Positions 51,113 through 60,203 of a DNA stretch of 64,000 bases are shown in pieces. The notes under the pieces are model-generated. The model was not told where the DNA came from. It made no database searches and was given only the letters and a program-made list of their open reading frames with translations. How positions within the stretch are numbered: position 1 is the stretch's first letter; every line of letters begins with the position of its first letter. The stretch spans positions 243,533 through 307,532 of the forward strand of contig JAYQWA010000001.1 of assembly GCA_038148755.1 (NCBI GenBank), read 5' to 3'. The translations under genes were made by a program, and so were the position numbers. This stretch comes from UBA5109 sp038148755. Lineage in GTDB: Bacteria; Pseudomonadota; Gammaproteobacteria; Pseudomonadales; Pseudohongiellaceae.

Positions 51113-52537
51113 CTAGTCTTCATCATCCTGATCATTTGAATTCAGACCAAGTTCTTTAATTTTTCTGGTCAGCGTGTTTCTTCCCCAGCCGAGTAATTCA
51201 GATGCGTCTCGTTTCCGGCCACCACTGTGTTTAAGTGCTACCTCAATCATACATTTTTCAAAAATAGGCGTAGCTTGCTGAAGAATACCTGTATGGCCCA
51301 GACTGAGTTCCTGGTCAGCCCAATTTTTTAAGGTTTGTGCCCAATTACCTGAAATGCCATTTTGATTTTCAGGTTTAAGAAACTCTTCCGGCAAATCATT
51401 GATAAATACTTCACGGCCCGATGCCATAACAGTGATCCAGCTACAAAAATTTTCCAATTGTCTGACATTGCCAGGCCAACTTAAGCCGGTTAAATACTTG
51501 GCTGTATCAGGTCGGATGACTTTAGTATCTACACCCATTTGGTGGGCTGCCTTTTGTAGAAAGTGTTGCATCAAAGCAGGAATATCCTCACGCCTTTCAG
51601 ATAACTTGGGTAGATGAATAGGAATAACATTGAGTCGATGATAAAGGTCCTCTCGGAACAGGTGTTCGCTAACCCGCTCCTGCAAATTTTGATGAGTGGC
51701 AGCGATGATGCGGACATCAGCTTTGATTGGGCTCATTCCGCCAATACGGAAAAATTCACCATCAGATAAAACACGTAATAAACGTGTTTGTGCTTCCATG
51801 GGCATATCGCCAATTTCATCCAGAAACAAGGTGCCACCATCAGCCTGCTCAAAACGCCCAACACGTTGCTGAGTAGCTCCTGTAAAAGCGCCTTTTTCAT
51901 GGCCGAACAATTCAGATTCAATCAAATCTTTTGGAATAGCCGCAACATTTAATGGGATATAAGGCTTATCTGAACGTGGGCTATGTTTATGCAGTGCTTG
52001 AGCAACCAGTTCTTTCCCGGTTCCTGATTCACCTTTAATCAATACGGTAATATTTGAATTGGATAAGCGGCCAATGGAACGAAAAACTTCCTGCATGGCA
52101 GGCGCTTCACCAATTATTTCTTTGGCTTTGACTTCAGGAGCAACCTTTTTGGCACCTTTATTTTCTTGAGCATGTTTGGTAGCTCGTTCAGCAACATCTG
52201 CCGCATCGTTGACATCAAAAGGTTTTGGAAGATACTCAAATGCGCCATGTTCGTATGATTTGACAGCACTGCTTAAATCAGAATGAGCTGTCATAATAAT
52301 AACTGGAATTTGAGGATAAGATTCACTGACCAGATTCAATACTTCCAGACCATCTTTGCCTGGCATGCGAATATCACTGATGATGGCATCAGGTTGTGCT
52401 TGATTTAGTCTTTCCAACAGGCTTTCACCGTTTTCAAAACTCTCAATGGTAAAGCCGGCTTTATCAAGAGATTTTTCCAAAACCCAGCGGATTGATTTGT
52501 CATCATCAACAATCCAGATTAGCCCTTTGTCATTCAT
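51113..52537 (-). CDS. glnG: Nitrogen regulation response regulator NtrC (GlnG)
   Basis: NtrC is the sigma-54-dependent activator of nitrogen-limitation genes. The 474-residue protein has a receiver (WIVDDDKSIRWVLEK; phospho-Asp in AIISDIRMPGKDG near 54), an AAA+ domain (GESGTGKELVAQALH near 169; the sigma-54 contact GAFTGA near 218; LFLDEIGDMP), and a Fis-type DNA-binding helix-turn-helix (GRKRDASELLGWGRNTLTRKI near 441). Start overlaps the ntrB stop by 4 bp. The promoter upstream of ntrB carries a matching NtrC box, suggesting autoregulation. Confidence 0.97.
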   Translation of the reverse strand: MNDKGLIWIVDDDKSIRWVLEKSLDKAGFTIESFENGESLLERLNQAQPDAIISDIRMPGKDGLEVLNLVSESYPQIPVIIMTAHSDLSSAVKSYEHGAFEYLPKPFDVNDAADVAERATKHAQENKGAKKVAPEVKAKEIIGEAPAMQEVFRSIGRLSNSNITVLIKGESGTGKELVAQALHKHSPRSDKPYIPLNVAAIPKDLIESELFGHEKGAFTGATQQRVGRFEQADGGTLFLDEIGDMPMEAQTRLLRVLSDGEFFRIGGMSPIKADVRIIAATHQNLQERVSEHLFREDLYHRLNVIPIHLPKLSERREDIPALMQHFLQKAAHQMGVDTKVIRPDTAKYLTGLSWPGNVRQLENFCSWITVMASGREVFINDLPEEFLKPENQNGISGNWAQTLKNWADQELSLGHTGILQQATPIFEKCMIEVALKHSGGRKRDASELLGWGRNTLTRKIKELGLNSNDQDDED

Positions 52538-53619
52538 ACTTGGTTACCTTCATTTTCGTTAGAGACAGGAATGGATAAAATAAATCTGGTTTGTCCTTCC
52601 TGACTTTTGCACTCGATTAAACCATTATGCTGTTTCAAAATAGTCTGAGCTATTGATAGGCCCAAACCAGTTCCTTCCGCCCTGCCACTTACAAGGGGAT
52701 AAAAAATATTTTCTGTAATATCTGCCGGTATACCAGGTCCATTATCAATTATTTCAATTCGAGCTATCAGCTTATGCATGACCGGACCGATAGTTGCGTG
52801 ACTCACTGCACGGGTTTTTAAAATTATTTCAGGATTGCTTTGTTCAGATTCATTTAATGCCTGCATGGCATTTCTTACAATATTCAATACCGCCTGAATA
52901 AGTTGTTCAATGTCGCCTGTAAATTCTGGAATGCTAGGGTCATAATCTCGGGTGAATGTTATTCTGCCTTTTGATTCAGCTTCTAATAATGATCTTACGC
53001 GTTCAATCACTTCATGAATATTAAGATTTTTTAACTCGGGTTTTTTATAGGATCCGGTTAAACGGTCAACCAGATTAACCAGGCGGTCAGCTTCATTGAT
53101 AATGACATTGGTATAGTCTTCCAACTCCTTGTTTGGCAACTCCAGAGCCAGAAGTTGGGCAGCACCTCGAATGCCGCCCAAAGGGTTTTTTATTTCGTGC
53201 CCGAGATTTCTCACTAGCTCCAAAGTTGTTTCGTGATTGGAAATCAGAGTTTCACCCCGACTAATACTGTAAGAACGGTCAAGTTCCTGTATCTCAACCA
53301 GAAGAAAATCCTGGTCCTGATCATTAATGGCAGAAATTGAGTAATCGACCAGTAGCTTAGTTCCATTGGCAAGCATCAGATGCACTTTACGCGCTATAAA
53401 TGAATTTCGGTTTTTTTGGACTTTTCGTAAGGCTCTTAATGTAGCTTCCGGGCGATAAAGTAAATCGCCGATGTATGAATTTCTGGAGCGTTTTTCACTG
53501 ATCCTGAAAAGTGCTTCTGCAGCTGGGTTCATGTGAAATAAACAAAAACTACTATCCAGTACTACTACTGCAGAGGTCAGGTAATCGAGTAAACTGGTGT
53601 TAAAGCTTTCCGTATTCAT
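52534..53619 (-). CDS. glnL: Nitrogen regulation sensor histidine kinase NtrB (GlnL)
   Basis: NtrB phosphorylates NtrC when glutamine is low, under control of PII protein. The 361-residue cytoplasmic protein has an N-terminal PAS domain (about 8-120), the phospho-acceptor His in NLGHEIKNPLGGIRGAAQLL near 140, an N box (VLNIVRNAMQALNE near 247) and G boxes (IDNGPGIPADI, GTGLGLSIAQTIL). Length matches the family. Upstream lies a sigma-54-type promoter. glnA, normally encoded just upstream in relatives, is absent. Confidence 0.97.
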   Translation of the reverse strand: MNTESFNTSLLDYLTSAVVVLDSSFCLFHMNPAAEALFRISEKRSRNSYIGDLLYRPEATLRALRKVQKNRNSFIARKVHLMLANGTKLLVDYSISAINDQDQDFLLVEIQELDRSYSISRGETLISNHETTLELVRNLGHEIKNPLGGIRGAAQLLALELPNKELEDYTNVIINEADRLVNLVDRLTGSYKKPELKNLNIHEVIERVRSLLEAESKGRITFTRDYDPSIPEFTGDIEQLIQAVLNIVRNAMQALNESEQSNPEIILKTRAVSHATIGPVMHKLIARIEIIDNGPGIPADITENIFYPLVSGRAEGTGLGLSIAQTILKQHNGLIECKSQEGQTRFILSIPVSNENEGNQV

Positions 53620-53690
53620 ATCTTTGTTATGCCAGTCGCTGAATCAGGCTTGTTTGGCGATAAATTGGCAGATTGTTGTGTAATTTAAGC

Positions 53691-53708
53691 TTGCAAAAAT
53701 TGAACCAA
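53691..53708 (-). promoter_or_regulatory. Sigma-54-type (-24/-12) promoter for ntrBC
   Basis: On the minus strand TTGGTTCAATTTTTGCAA has the invariant GG-N10-GC spacing and a good -12 box (TTGCA), with a weaker -24 box (TGGTTC against TGGCAC). It lies 72 bp upstream of the ntrB start. With the NtrC box ~85-100 bp further upstream the arrangement is that of an NtrC-activated, sigma-54-dependent promoter. Confidence 0.6.
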
Positions 53709-53792
53709 CCTGGGGCAAATTAAGGATTTTTAACTGTTAATTGAGTTTTCAGACTCATACGGGGTGTAATTATACCTTGAAACGATACAAAA

Positions 53793-53809
53793 TGCACCAT
53801 ATTAGTGCA
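53793..53809 (-). promoter_or_regulatory. NtrC-binding site upstream of ntrBC
   Basis: TGCACCATATTAGTGCA is a 17-bp palindrome with one mismatch to the NtrC consensus TGCACCAAAATGGTGCA. Its centre is about 95 bp from the -24 element of the ntrBC promoter, a usual enhancer distance. It could also serve the divergent thiI side. Confidence 0.75.
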
Positions 53810-53936
53810 TTTAAGGCATAATCCCTCTACTTCTCGATGCTTTAGTGAGAGTATGCCGTGTTATTAAAGTCTGCCGTTGGTATTATTGTCACTTTTGCCA
53901 TGTAGTCGCGTATTACCTCGAAATAAGATAGTAAGC

Positions 53937-55398
53937 ATGAGATACCTCCTAAAATACTCCCCTGAGATGACGACTAAGAGTCGGCCCGTAAGAGCGCGTT
54001 TTGTAAAGCAGTTAAGAAGGAATCTTTCAAAGTTATTAAAAAAAATTGATGAAAAAATCAGCCTGGTTTCGAAGTGGGATTATCTGGAAATAAATATTCC
54101 GCAGGATTCTGAAGAGCATAAGCATTTGGTTGAAACGGTGTTGACCAGAACACCGGGCGTTGCCTCAATAGCATCGACCAGCCATTTAATTTTAGATGAT
54201 TTGGAAAGTGTCCTCGCCCGTACTTTGAGTCTGTATTCTTCAAGGTTGTCGGGTAAAACCTTTGCTGTTCGTTGTAAGCGTGCAGGGAAACATTCATTTA
54301 CTTCAGTCGATGTTGAAAAGTTTATCGGTGCTGGTCTGAATAGGCAGGTAGAGTCGCTTGGAGTGAATCTCAGTCAGCCGGATGTCACAGTAAGATTAGA
54401 GATTCGAGAACAGGATGTATTTATTATTAATGAATTAATGCAGGGTTTAGGGGGCTTTCCCTTAGGCACCCAGGATAGTGTTTTATCACTAATTTCCGCG
54501 GGCTTTGATTCAGCAGTTTCCAGTTATCTGTCTATTAAACGTGGATTATTAACGCATTATTGTTTTTTTAATCTGGGCGGTCATGAACATGAGATCGCTG
54601 TTAAAGAAGTGGCTTTGTATTTATGGATGCGTTATGGCTCATCGCATCGGGTCAAATTTATTTCAGTTCCGTTTGAGGCAGTCGTCGGAGAAATAATTTC
54701 AAAAGTTGATAATTCAAAAAGGGTGTTGTGCTAAAACGGATGATGTTGAGGGTTGCCAGCAAGTTAGCTGACGAACTTGATATAGATGCTCTGGTTACAG
54801 GCGAAGCTGTCGCACAGGTTTCCAGTCAGACGCTAGCAAATCTTGCCGTTATTAATAAGGTTAGCGAGACTTTGGTTTTACGTCCACTGATCATGAGTGA
54901 GAAACAGGATATTATTTATCTTGCAAAAAAATTGGTACTGAATTGTTTTCAGCAGTCATACCGGAATACTGCGGTGTTATATCAGTCAGACCGACCACCA
55001 AGGCACATGAACACTTGATTAAGAAAGAAGAAGCAGGCTTTGATTTTTCAATTCTTGAAAGCGCGATAAAAGAGGCGACATTCTCGACTATCGATCAGTT
55101 ACTGAAAAGTGAAAAAAGAGCCGCCATAGAACTACTGGAAGTAGAAGTTGTCCCTGAGCAGGCTATAGTGATTGATATCCGTCACCCGGATGAAGAAGAA
55201 TTGTCACCTTTAAATTTCCCAACCGACGGAATACAAAAAATTCCTTTCTTCAAATTAAATACCGTATTTGAAAACGGCAGTATCGAAAAAGATGTTCAGT
55301 ATTTGCTTTATTGTGACAAGGGAATGATGAGCAGACTACATGCGTCCTATCTGGTCGATAAAGGCTTTACCAATGTCGGGGTATATCGGCCAGCTTAG
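53937..55398 (+). pseudogene. thiI: tRNA 4-thiouridine synthase ThiI, with two frameshifts
   Basis: ThiI thiolates tRNA U8 and supplies sulfur for thiamine. The locus encodes all three domains (ferredoxin-like/THUMP, PP-loop, rhodanese) but in three frames. The frame opens at ATG 53937 (MRYLLKYSPE). It breaks at about 54721-54723 (GGG, where four G would restore VVLKRMM) and at 54925-54931 (seven A, where eight would restore KKIGTELF), and ends at 55398. Both are single-base losses in homopolymers. Corrected length is ~487 residues (E. coli 482). The PP-loop reads SAGFDS, with Ala (54498-54500) replacing a conserved Gly. The catalytic cysteines (PEYCGVIS and LLYCDKGMMS) are kept. Either a decayed gene or a doubly mis-sequenced one. 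Confidence 0.85.
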
Positions 55399-55476
55399 TG
55401 ACACTTGATAAGCTGACTGCAGTCCCAGAAATTCCCATTAGTGAATAGTTTTCCTGTTTTAAACCGGACAATTCGC

Positions 55477-55482
55477 TATAAT
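55477..55482 (+). promoter_or_regulatory. Probable -10 box upstream of typA
   Basis: A perfect TATAAT in the gap between thiI and typA, 38 bp before the GTG start. The -35 region (around 55454-55459) is a poor match, CTGTTT at 17-bp spacing, so strength is uncertain. Confidence 0.5.
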
Positions 55483-55519
55483 GCGCCACATTTTTTACTC
55501 CTTCCGGCAGGAAATCATT

Positions 55520-57346
55520 GTGATAGAAAAGATTAGAAACATTGCCATTATCGCTCACGTTGACCATGGCAAAACTACCCTTGTGGATAAATTGCTTTCA
55601 CAGTCCGGGACTTTGGAAACAAGAGGCAAGGATATAGAGCGGGTAATGGACTCCAATGATCAGGAGAAAGAACGGGGTATTACCATCCTGGCTAAAAATA
55701 CGGCTGTGAGCTGGCAGGGTTACCGGATCAATATCGTTGATACGCCTGGGCATGCTGATTTTGGTGGTGAAGTAGAACGCGTGTTATCTATGGTGGACAG
55801 TGTATTGCTATTGGTTGATGCCGTTGATGGACCAATGCCACAAACGCGTTTTGTGACACAAAAAGCCTTTGCCCGTGGTTTGAAGCCGATTGTTGTTATA
55901 AACAAGGTCGACCGGGAAGGTGCACGTCCTGACTGGGTGTTAAATGAAGTGTTTGATTTATTTGATCGCCTTGGAGCAACGGAGGAGCAGCTGGATTTTC
56001 CAGTGATTTATGCCTCTGCTATTAATGGCGTGGCAGGTAATGAAGCTGATCAGCTTGCTGAGGATATGACGCCATTATTTCAGTTAATTGTTGATAAGGT
56101 GCCACCGCCTGATGTTGATCAAAATGGTCCTCTGCAAATGCAGATATCAGCGCTTGATTATTCGTCCTATGTTGGCGTTATTGGTGTTGGGCGAATAACC
56201 CGTGGCTCTATCAAGACAAATATGCCAGTGGTTCTGGTGGACCGCGAAGGTAATACCAGAAAAGCGAAAATCGGGCAGGTCAAGACTTATATGGGGCTGG
56301 AGAGAATTGATGCTAACTCTGCTGCTGCCGGAGATATCATCTGTATTACCGGGATTGAAAATTTAAATATATCTGACACGATTTGTGATCCTGAAGCGGT
56401 TGAAGCTTTGCCACCACTTTCGGTTGATGAGCCGACAGTTACCATGACTTTTCAGGTAAATGATTCGCCTTTTGCAGGACTTGAAGGCAAGTTTGTGACC
56501 AGCCGGAATATTAAAGAGAGGCTGGAGCAGGAACTTATTCATAATGTTGCCCTGCGAGTCGAGCAGGGCGAGACAGCGGATAAATTTATCGTATCAGGTC
56601 GTGGTGAATTACATCTGTCTGTCCTGATAGAAAATATGCGAAGAGAGGGCTTTGAGCTGGCAGTTTCAAGACCCCAGGTAGTGATCAAGGAAATTGACGG
56701 CGTCAAACATGAGCCTTATGAAATGCTGGTGCTTGACGTTGATGAGGAACACCAGGGTAGTGTGATCGAAGAACTTGGTAAGCGCAAAGCCGAGATGCAG
56801 GATATGGTCTCTGACAACAAAGGCCGAATGCGTATTAGTTTTATCATTCCTACCCGGGGCCTGATCGGGTTCAGAACCCTATTTTTGGGCATGACTTCAG
56901 GCACAGGTATTATGACGCATGTGTTTGATCACTATGGACAGGTAAAAGAAGGCGAAATAGCAAGGCGTAATCGGGGTGTGCTTGTTTCCATGGTTAAAGG
57001 AAAAACCCTGGCATTTGCCTTGTTTGCGCTGCAGGACCGGGGCAGGTTGTTTGTCGCTCCAGGAGTCGAAGTCTATGAAGGCATGATTGTCGGTTTGCAT
57101 AGTCGTGAAAATGATCTGGCAGTTAATCCGACCAAAGCAAAACAATTAACGAACATTCGTGCTGCCGGGACTGATGAGAACCTGATTTTAACGCCGCCGA
57201 TTCACCATAGCCTGGAGCAGGCCATGGAATTTATTGAGGCGGATGAACTGGTAGAAATAACGCCCCAGACAATTCGCTTACGAAAAATGTATCTGACTGA
57301 AAATGAGAGAAAAAGAATGTCGAGAGGCTCGGAGCTCCGAGGATAA
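55520..57346 (+). CDS. typA: Translational GTPase TypA/BipA
   Basis: TypA is a ribosome-associated EF-G-like GTPase involved in 50S assembly and stress responses. The 608-residue protein starts at GTG 55520 (VIEKIRNIAIIAHVDHGKTT), matching the E. coli N-terminus; an upstream in-frame ATG adds 13 residues that are not conserved and overlaps the -10 box. G motifs are HVDHGKTTL, DTPGHADFGGEV and NKVDREGARPD. The EF-G-like C-terminal domains follow (GRGELHLSVLIENMRREGFEL, in part). dtd follows 6 bp later. Confidence 0.97.
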   Translation: MIEKIRNIAIIAHVDHGKTTLVDKLLSQSGTLETRGKDIERVMDSNDQEKERGITILAKNTAVSWQGYRINIVDTPGHADFGGEVERVLSMVDSVLLLVDAVDGPMPQTRFVTQKAFARGLKPIVVINKVDREGARPDWVLNEVFDLFDRLGATEEQLDFPVIYASAINGVAGNEADQLAEDMTPLFQLIVDKVPPPDVDQNGPLQMQISALDYSSYVGVIGVGRITRGSIKTNMPVVLVDREGNTRKAKIGQVKTYMGLERIDANSAAAGDIICITGIENLNISDTICDPEAVEALPPLSVDEPTVTMTFQVNDSPFAGLEGKFVTSRNIKERLEQELIHNVALRVEQGETADKFIVSGRGELHLSVLIENMRREGFELAVSRPQVVIKEIDGVKHEPYEMLVLDVDEEHQGSVIEELGKRKAEMQDMVSDNKGRMRISFIIPTRGLIGFRTLFLGMTSGTGIMTHVFDHYGQVKEGEIARRNRGVLVSMVKGKTLAFALFALQDRGRLFVAPGVEVYEGMIVGLHSRENDLAVNPTKAKQLTNIRAAGTDENLILTPPIHHSLEQAMEFIEADELVEITPQTIRLRKMYLTENERKRMSRGSELRG

Positions 57347-57352
57347 TCCAGC

Positions 57353-57790
57353 ATGCGGGCACTTATCCAGAGAGTCAGTGAAGCCTCAGTGCAGATTAAT
57401 GCAGAGCGGGTTGGCAGTATAGACCAGGGCCTGCTGGTTTTTCTGGGTATTGAAAAAAATGATGTGCAGGCGGATGCAGATAAATTACTGGATAAGATTC
57501 TCGCTTATCGGGTTTTTTCTGATGCTGAAGATAAAATGAATCTCAGCGTCAGGGATATAAAGGGTGGTTTATTGGTCGTTTCGCAATTCACTCTCGCTGC
57601 GGTTACTAATACTGGTTTACGTCCCAGCTTTAGCTCAGCCAAGCCGCCTCAGCAAGCACAGGAACTATATAAGCATTTTTTGGAGCAGGCACGTACCCAG
57701 CATAATCCAGTTGCCAGTGGGGAGTTTGGAGCGAATATGCAGGTTAGTCTGGTTAATGATGGGCCGGTAACTTTCTTGCTAAATAGCTAG
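57353..57790 (+). CDS. dtd: D-aminoacyl-tRNA deacylase
   Basis: Dtd hydrolyses D-aminoacyl-tRNAs and glycyl-tRNA-Ala, a proofreading activity. The 145-residue protein begins MRALIQRVSEASVQI and has both active-site motifs: SQFTLAA near 78 and the Gly-cis-Pro in VNDGPVTFLL near 136. Length is normal. It is 6 bp downstream of typA in a likely operon and convergent with tatC. Confidence 0.97.
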   Translation: MRALIQRVSEASVQINAERVGSIDQGLLVFLGIEKNDVQADADKLLDKILAYRVFSDAEDKMNLSVRDIKGGLLVVSQFTLAAVTNTGLRPSFSSAKPPQQAQELYKHFLEQARTQHNPVASGEFGANMQVSLVNDGPVTFLLNS

Positions 57791-57815
57791 CATAGCTATT
57801 TGGTGTTTTACAGAG

Positions 57816-58607
57816 TTAAGTTTTTACTTCTTCGCTGTCTTCCTTTACTTCACTATCTTCTTCACTTTCATCTTCTTCGTCTTTCTTGTAAAGAATCCTG
57901 CCAGCAATGACACCGGCCTCAAATAACATCCACATTGGAATGGCGAGCATTGATTGTGAAAAAGGATCTGCTGGCGTAAGTAGCATACCAACGACAAAAC
58001 AGCCTATAACAATGTAAGGCCTTTTTGCTGTCAGCTTTTCAGGCGTGGTCGCGCCTGAAATTATTAGTAACACGGTAGCAATTGGGATTTCAAAAGTCAG
58101 CCCGAAAGCAAAAAACATCAATAAGACAAAATTCAGATATTCAGTAATGTCAGTCATGATGGCTACACCTTCAGGAGCAGCCGATGTGAAGAAACCGAAG
58201 ATGAACCCCAGCACAACAAAATAGGAAAACAAAATACCCAGATAAAAAAGAATGATGCTTGAAACCAGAATCGGAAAGGCAATCTTGATTTCATTTTTAT
58301 AAAGTCCTGGTGCAATAAAGGCCCAGATTTGATGTAAAAGAAACGGGACTGAAATAAAAACTGCTGAGAAAAACGCCAGCTTAAATGGTGCAAAAAAAGG
58401 TGAAGTCACTTGCGTGGCTATCATTTCTGCACCTTCTGGTAAGACATTGAGCAAGGGAGATGCTACGAAGGTATAGATGTCATTGGCAAATGGAAACAGG
58501 CAAAGAAAAATAACCAGTACAACTAGCAGGCAACGCAGAATACGATCACGTAATTCAACGAGATGGGAAATCAGGGGTTGTTCTTTAGGATCGTTTTCGA
58601 GCGCCAT
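57816..58607 (-). CDS. tatC: Sec-independent translocase subunit TatC
   Basis: TatC is the membrane receptor for twin-arginine signal peptides. The 263-residue protein has six predicted membrane segments and the conserved LISHLVELRDRILRCL N-terminus with the HLxELRxR motif, LLHQIWAFIAPGLYKNE near 88-104, and TPADPFSQSMLAIPMWMLFE near 212 (in part). A long acidic C-terminal tail (DEEDESEEDSEVKEDSEE) is unusual. It ends the tatA-tatB-tatC operon, 1 bp after tatB. Confidence 0.97.
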   Translation of the reverse strand: MALENDPKEQPLISHLVELRDRILRCLLVVLVIFLCLFPFANDIYTFVASPLLNVLPEGAEMIATQVTSPFFAPFKLAFFSAVFISVPFLLHQIWAFIAPGLYKNEIKIAFPILVSSIILFYLGILFSYFVVLGFIFGFFTSAAPEGVAIMTDITEYLNFVLLMFFAFGLTFEIPIATVLLIISGATTPEKLTAKRPYIVIGCFVVGMLLTPADPFSQSMLAIPMWMLFEAGVIAGRILYKKDEEDESEEDSEVKEDSEEVKT

Positions 58608-58608
58608 A

Positions 58609-59061
58609 TTAGTCTTTCGATTCTTGTGATTTTTCTGAGTCTTCTGGTGAAGGCGCTGGCGTCATATTCTCGGAGGTGCTGGTCTCTGGAGCAGGAGTTA
58701 CCGGATTACTATTTTCTGGTGAACTTTCACTTTGTGTTTTCCCGCTATTTAAAATTTGCTGTTTGAGATCCAGGTTGCTTTTCAGGCTATTGGTTTGTTT
58801 TTTTGCGGATTCTACGGTGTCGGTAATTTGTTTTTTACCTTCTTGAAATTTGTCCATAATAGCTTCATTGCGAAGCTGGCGACGAATTTCATCAGCACCA
58901 ATTTCTTTTTCTATATCGCGCTTGATGTCATCAAAGCTGCGTCTGAAACGCCCAATCCATAAAGCCATTGTGCGTAAAGCACCCGGCAGCTTATCGGGTC
59001 CAAGAATTAACAGGCCGACAACACCAATTAATAAAATTTCAAAGAAACCGACTCCGGTCAT
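58609..59061 (-). CDS. tatB: Sec-independent translocase subunit TatB
   Basis: A 150-residue TatB: a single N-terminal membrane helix (GVGFFEILLIGVVGLLILGP, with the conserved Glu near residue 8 and the Gly-Pro hinge), an amphipathic helix (FDDIKRDIEKEIGADEIRRQL), and a charged, Pro/Ser/Glu-rich disordered tail from about residue 100. It pairs with TatC in substrate recognition. It sits between tatA and tatC, 21 bp and 1 bp from them. Confidence 0.95.
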   Translation of the reverse strand: MTGVGFFEILLIGVVGLLILGPDKLPGALRTMALWIGRFRRSFDDIKRDIEKEIGADEIRRQLRNEAIMDKFQEGKKQITDTVESAKKQTNSLKSNLDLKQQILNSGKTQSESSPENSNPVTPAPETSTSENMTPAPSPEDSEKSQESKD

Positions 59062-59082
59062 AGCAAAGCCTTTTTAGTGTGA

Positions 59083-59328
59083 TCAGGACTTATTTTCTTC
59101 TTCAACTTTTTCAGCTTTTACATCAAAGGTGTCACCTTCATCAGCATCTTCACTGATTTTTGCCTGTGAATCTTCACCCTTACCATCTTCATCCATAGCA
59201 TTTTTAAAACCTTTAATGGCTCCACCTAAATCAGAGCCGAGATTTTTCAGTTTTTTGGTCCCAAACACTAGAAGGATGATGACCAGAATAATGATTAGTT
59301 GCCAAATTCCAATTCCACCGAATCCCAT
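59083..59328 (-). CDS. tatA: Sec-independent translocase subunit TatA
   Basis: An 81-residue TatA: GIGIWQLIIILVIILLVFGTKKL (in part) forms the membrane helix and FG-hinge, then the amphipathic helix LGSDLGGAIKGFKNAM and a short acidic tail (EDSQAKISEDADEGD). TatA oligomerises to form the transport pathway. The gene is upstream of tatB and lies 52 bp downstream of hisE, the hisI-hisE-tatABC order seen in Pseudomonas. Confidence 0.95.
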   Translation of the reverse strand: MGFGGIGIWQLIIILVIILLVFGTKKLKNLGSDLGGAIKGFKNAMDEDGKGEDSQAKISEDADEGDTFDVKAEKVEEENKS

Positions 59329-59380
59329 AATGTACTCCTGCTAATTAATAGTAATTTTAAATATGCTGCATTGTAGCGTT

Positions 59381-59713
59381 CTAGCTGGACTTGCGCGATG
59401 CTTTTTCATCCAGCCCGGAAGTGCCAAAGCGTTTTTCCAGTTCGTCGAGAACATCCTGGGGGCCCAGCTCCAGTTTCGACAACATAACCAGTGTATGAAA
59501 CCAGAGGTCAGCAGTTTCATTAACCAGTTTGGATTTATCGATATCATTTTCGATATCTCGGGCTGCCAGTATGGTTTCTACTGCTTCCTCACCAACTTTT
59601 TCCAGAATTTTATTCAGACCGCTGTTTTGTAAAAGTGCGACATAGGAAGCCGACGGATCAGCGTCTTTACGCTCATCAATAATTTTTGCAAGTTTTGCCA
59701 AAGTGTCAGTCAT
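59381..59713 (-). CDS. hisE: Phosphoribosyl-ATP pyrophosphatase HisE
   Basis: HisE hydrolyses phosphoribosyl-ATP to phosphoribosyl-AMP, the second step of histidine synthesis. The 110-residue alpha-helical MazG-like enzyme has SYVALLQNSGLNKILEKVGEEAVETILAA (in part; metal-binding EExxE) near 23-50 and ETADLWFHTLVML near 64-77. The start is 18 bp after hisI. Together with hisI and hisBHF, several histidine genes are in the window. Confidence 0.97.
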   Translation of the reverse strand: MTDTLAKLAKIIDERKDADPSASYVALLQNSGLNKILEKVGEEAVETILAARDIENDIDKSKLVNETADLWFHTLVMLSKLELGPQDVLDELEKRFGTSGLDEKASRKSS

Positions 59714-59731
59714 TATGTTTGCCTGAAGCTG

Positions 59732-60133
59732 TTATTTCTTATAAATGTCTTCCGGAGCCTTTAAAACTGGGTCTATATTCTGCCATTCACCGTCTATTAG
59801 TTTGCGATAAAAGCAGGAATAACGGCCAGTATGGCAGGCTATACCGCCAATCTGCTCTACCTCATAAATCAGGCTGTCAGCGTCACAATCCAGATAAATG
59901 CCGCAAAGTTTTTGGATATGACCGGACTCTTCCCCTTTTCGCCAAAGTTTATTTTTGGAACGTGACCAATAAACGGCCTGTTGTTCACGCTGGGCTATAG
60001 ACAAAGCTTCAGGATTAACCCAGGCCTGCATCAGAATTCGCCCTGTAGCAGTATCCTGAGCAATTACAGGCAGCAATCTCTCTGTATTCCAGTTGAGCTG
60101 ATCCAGCCAGCTATCTGCCATTTTTGGTTCCAA
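59732..60133 (-). CDS. hisI: Phosphoribosyl-AMP cyclohydrolase HisI
   Basis: HisI opens the purine ring of phosphoribosyl-AMP. The 133-residue zinc/magnesium enzyme has the metal-binding signature GIYLDCDADSLIYEVEQIGGIACHTG (in part; DCDADS near 82-87 and ACHTGRYSCF near 99-108) and the substrate loop VYWSRSKNKLWRKGEESGH (in part) near 50. Length is standard for the monofunctional form. It heads hisI-hisE-tatABC, 70 bp downstream of ubiB. Confidence 0.97.
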   Translation of the reverse strand: MEPKMADSWLDQLNWNTERLLPVIAQDTATGRILMQAWVNPEALSIAQREQQAVYWSRSKNKLWRKGEESGHIQKLCGIYLDCDADSLIYEVEQIGGIACHTGRYSCFYRKLIDGEWQNIDPVLKAPEDIYKK

Positions 60134-60203
60134 TAAAAAAACGAGGCCAAATAAAAGCGCCTAGAATACTCTATTTGGGGTTGTTAGTGCGATATTCAAG
60201 CAC

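Noticed and set aside
53877..53936. Longer N-terminus for thiI from an upstream in-frame codon
   Set aside because: Family alignment begins at MRYLLKYSPE (53937); the upstream 20 residues are not conserved.
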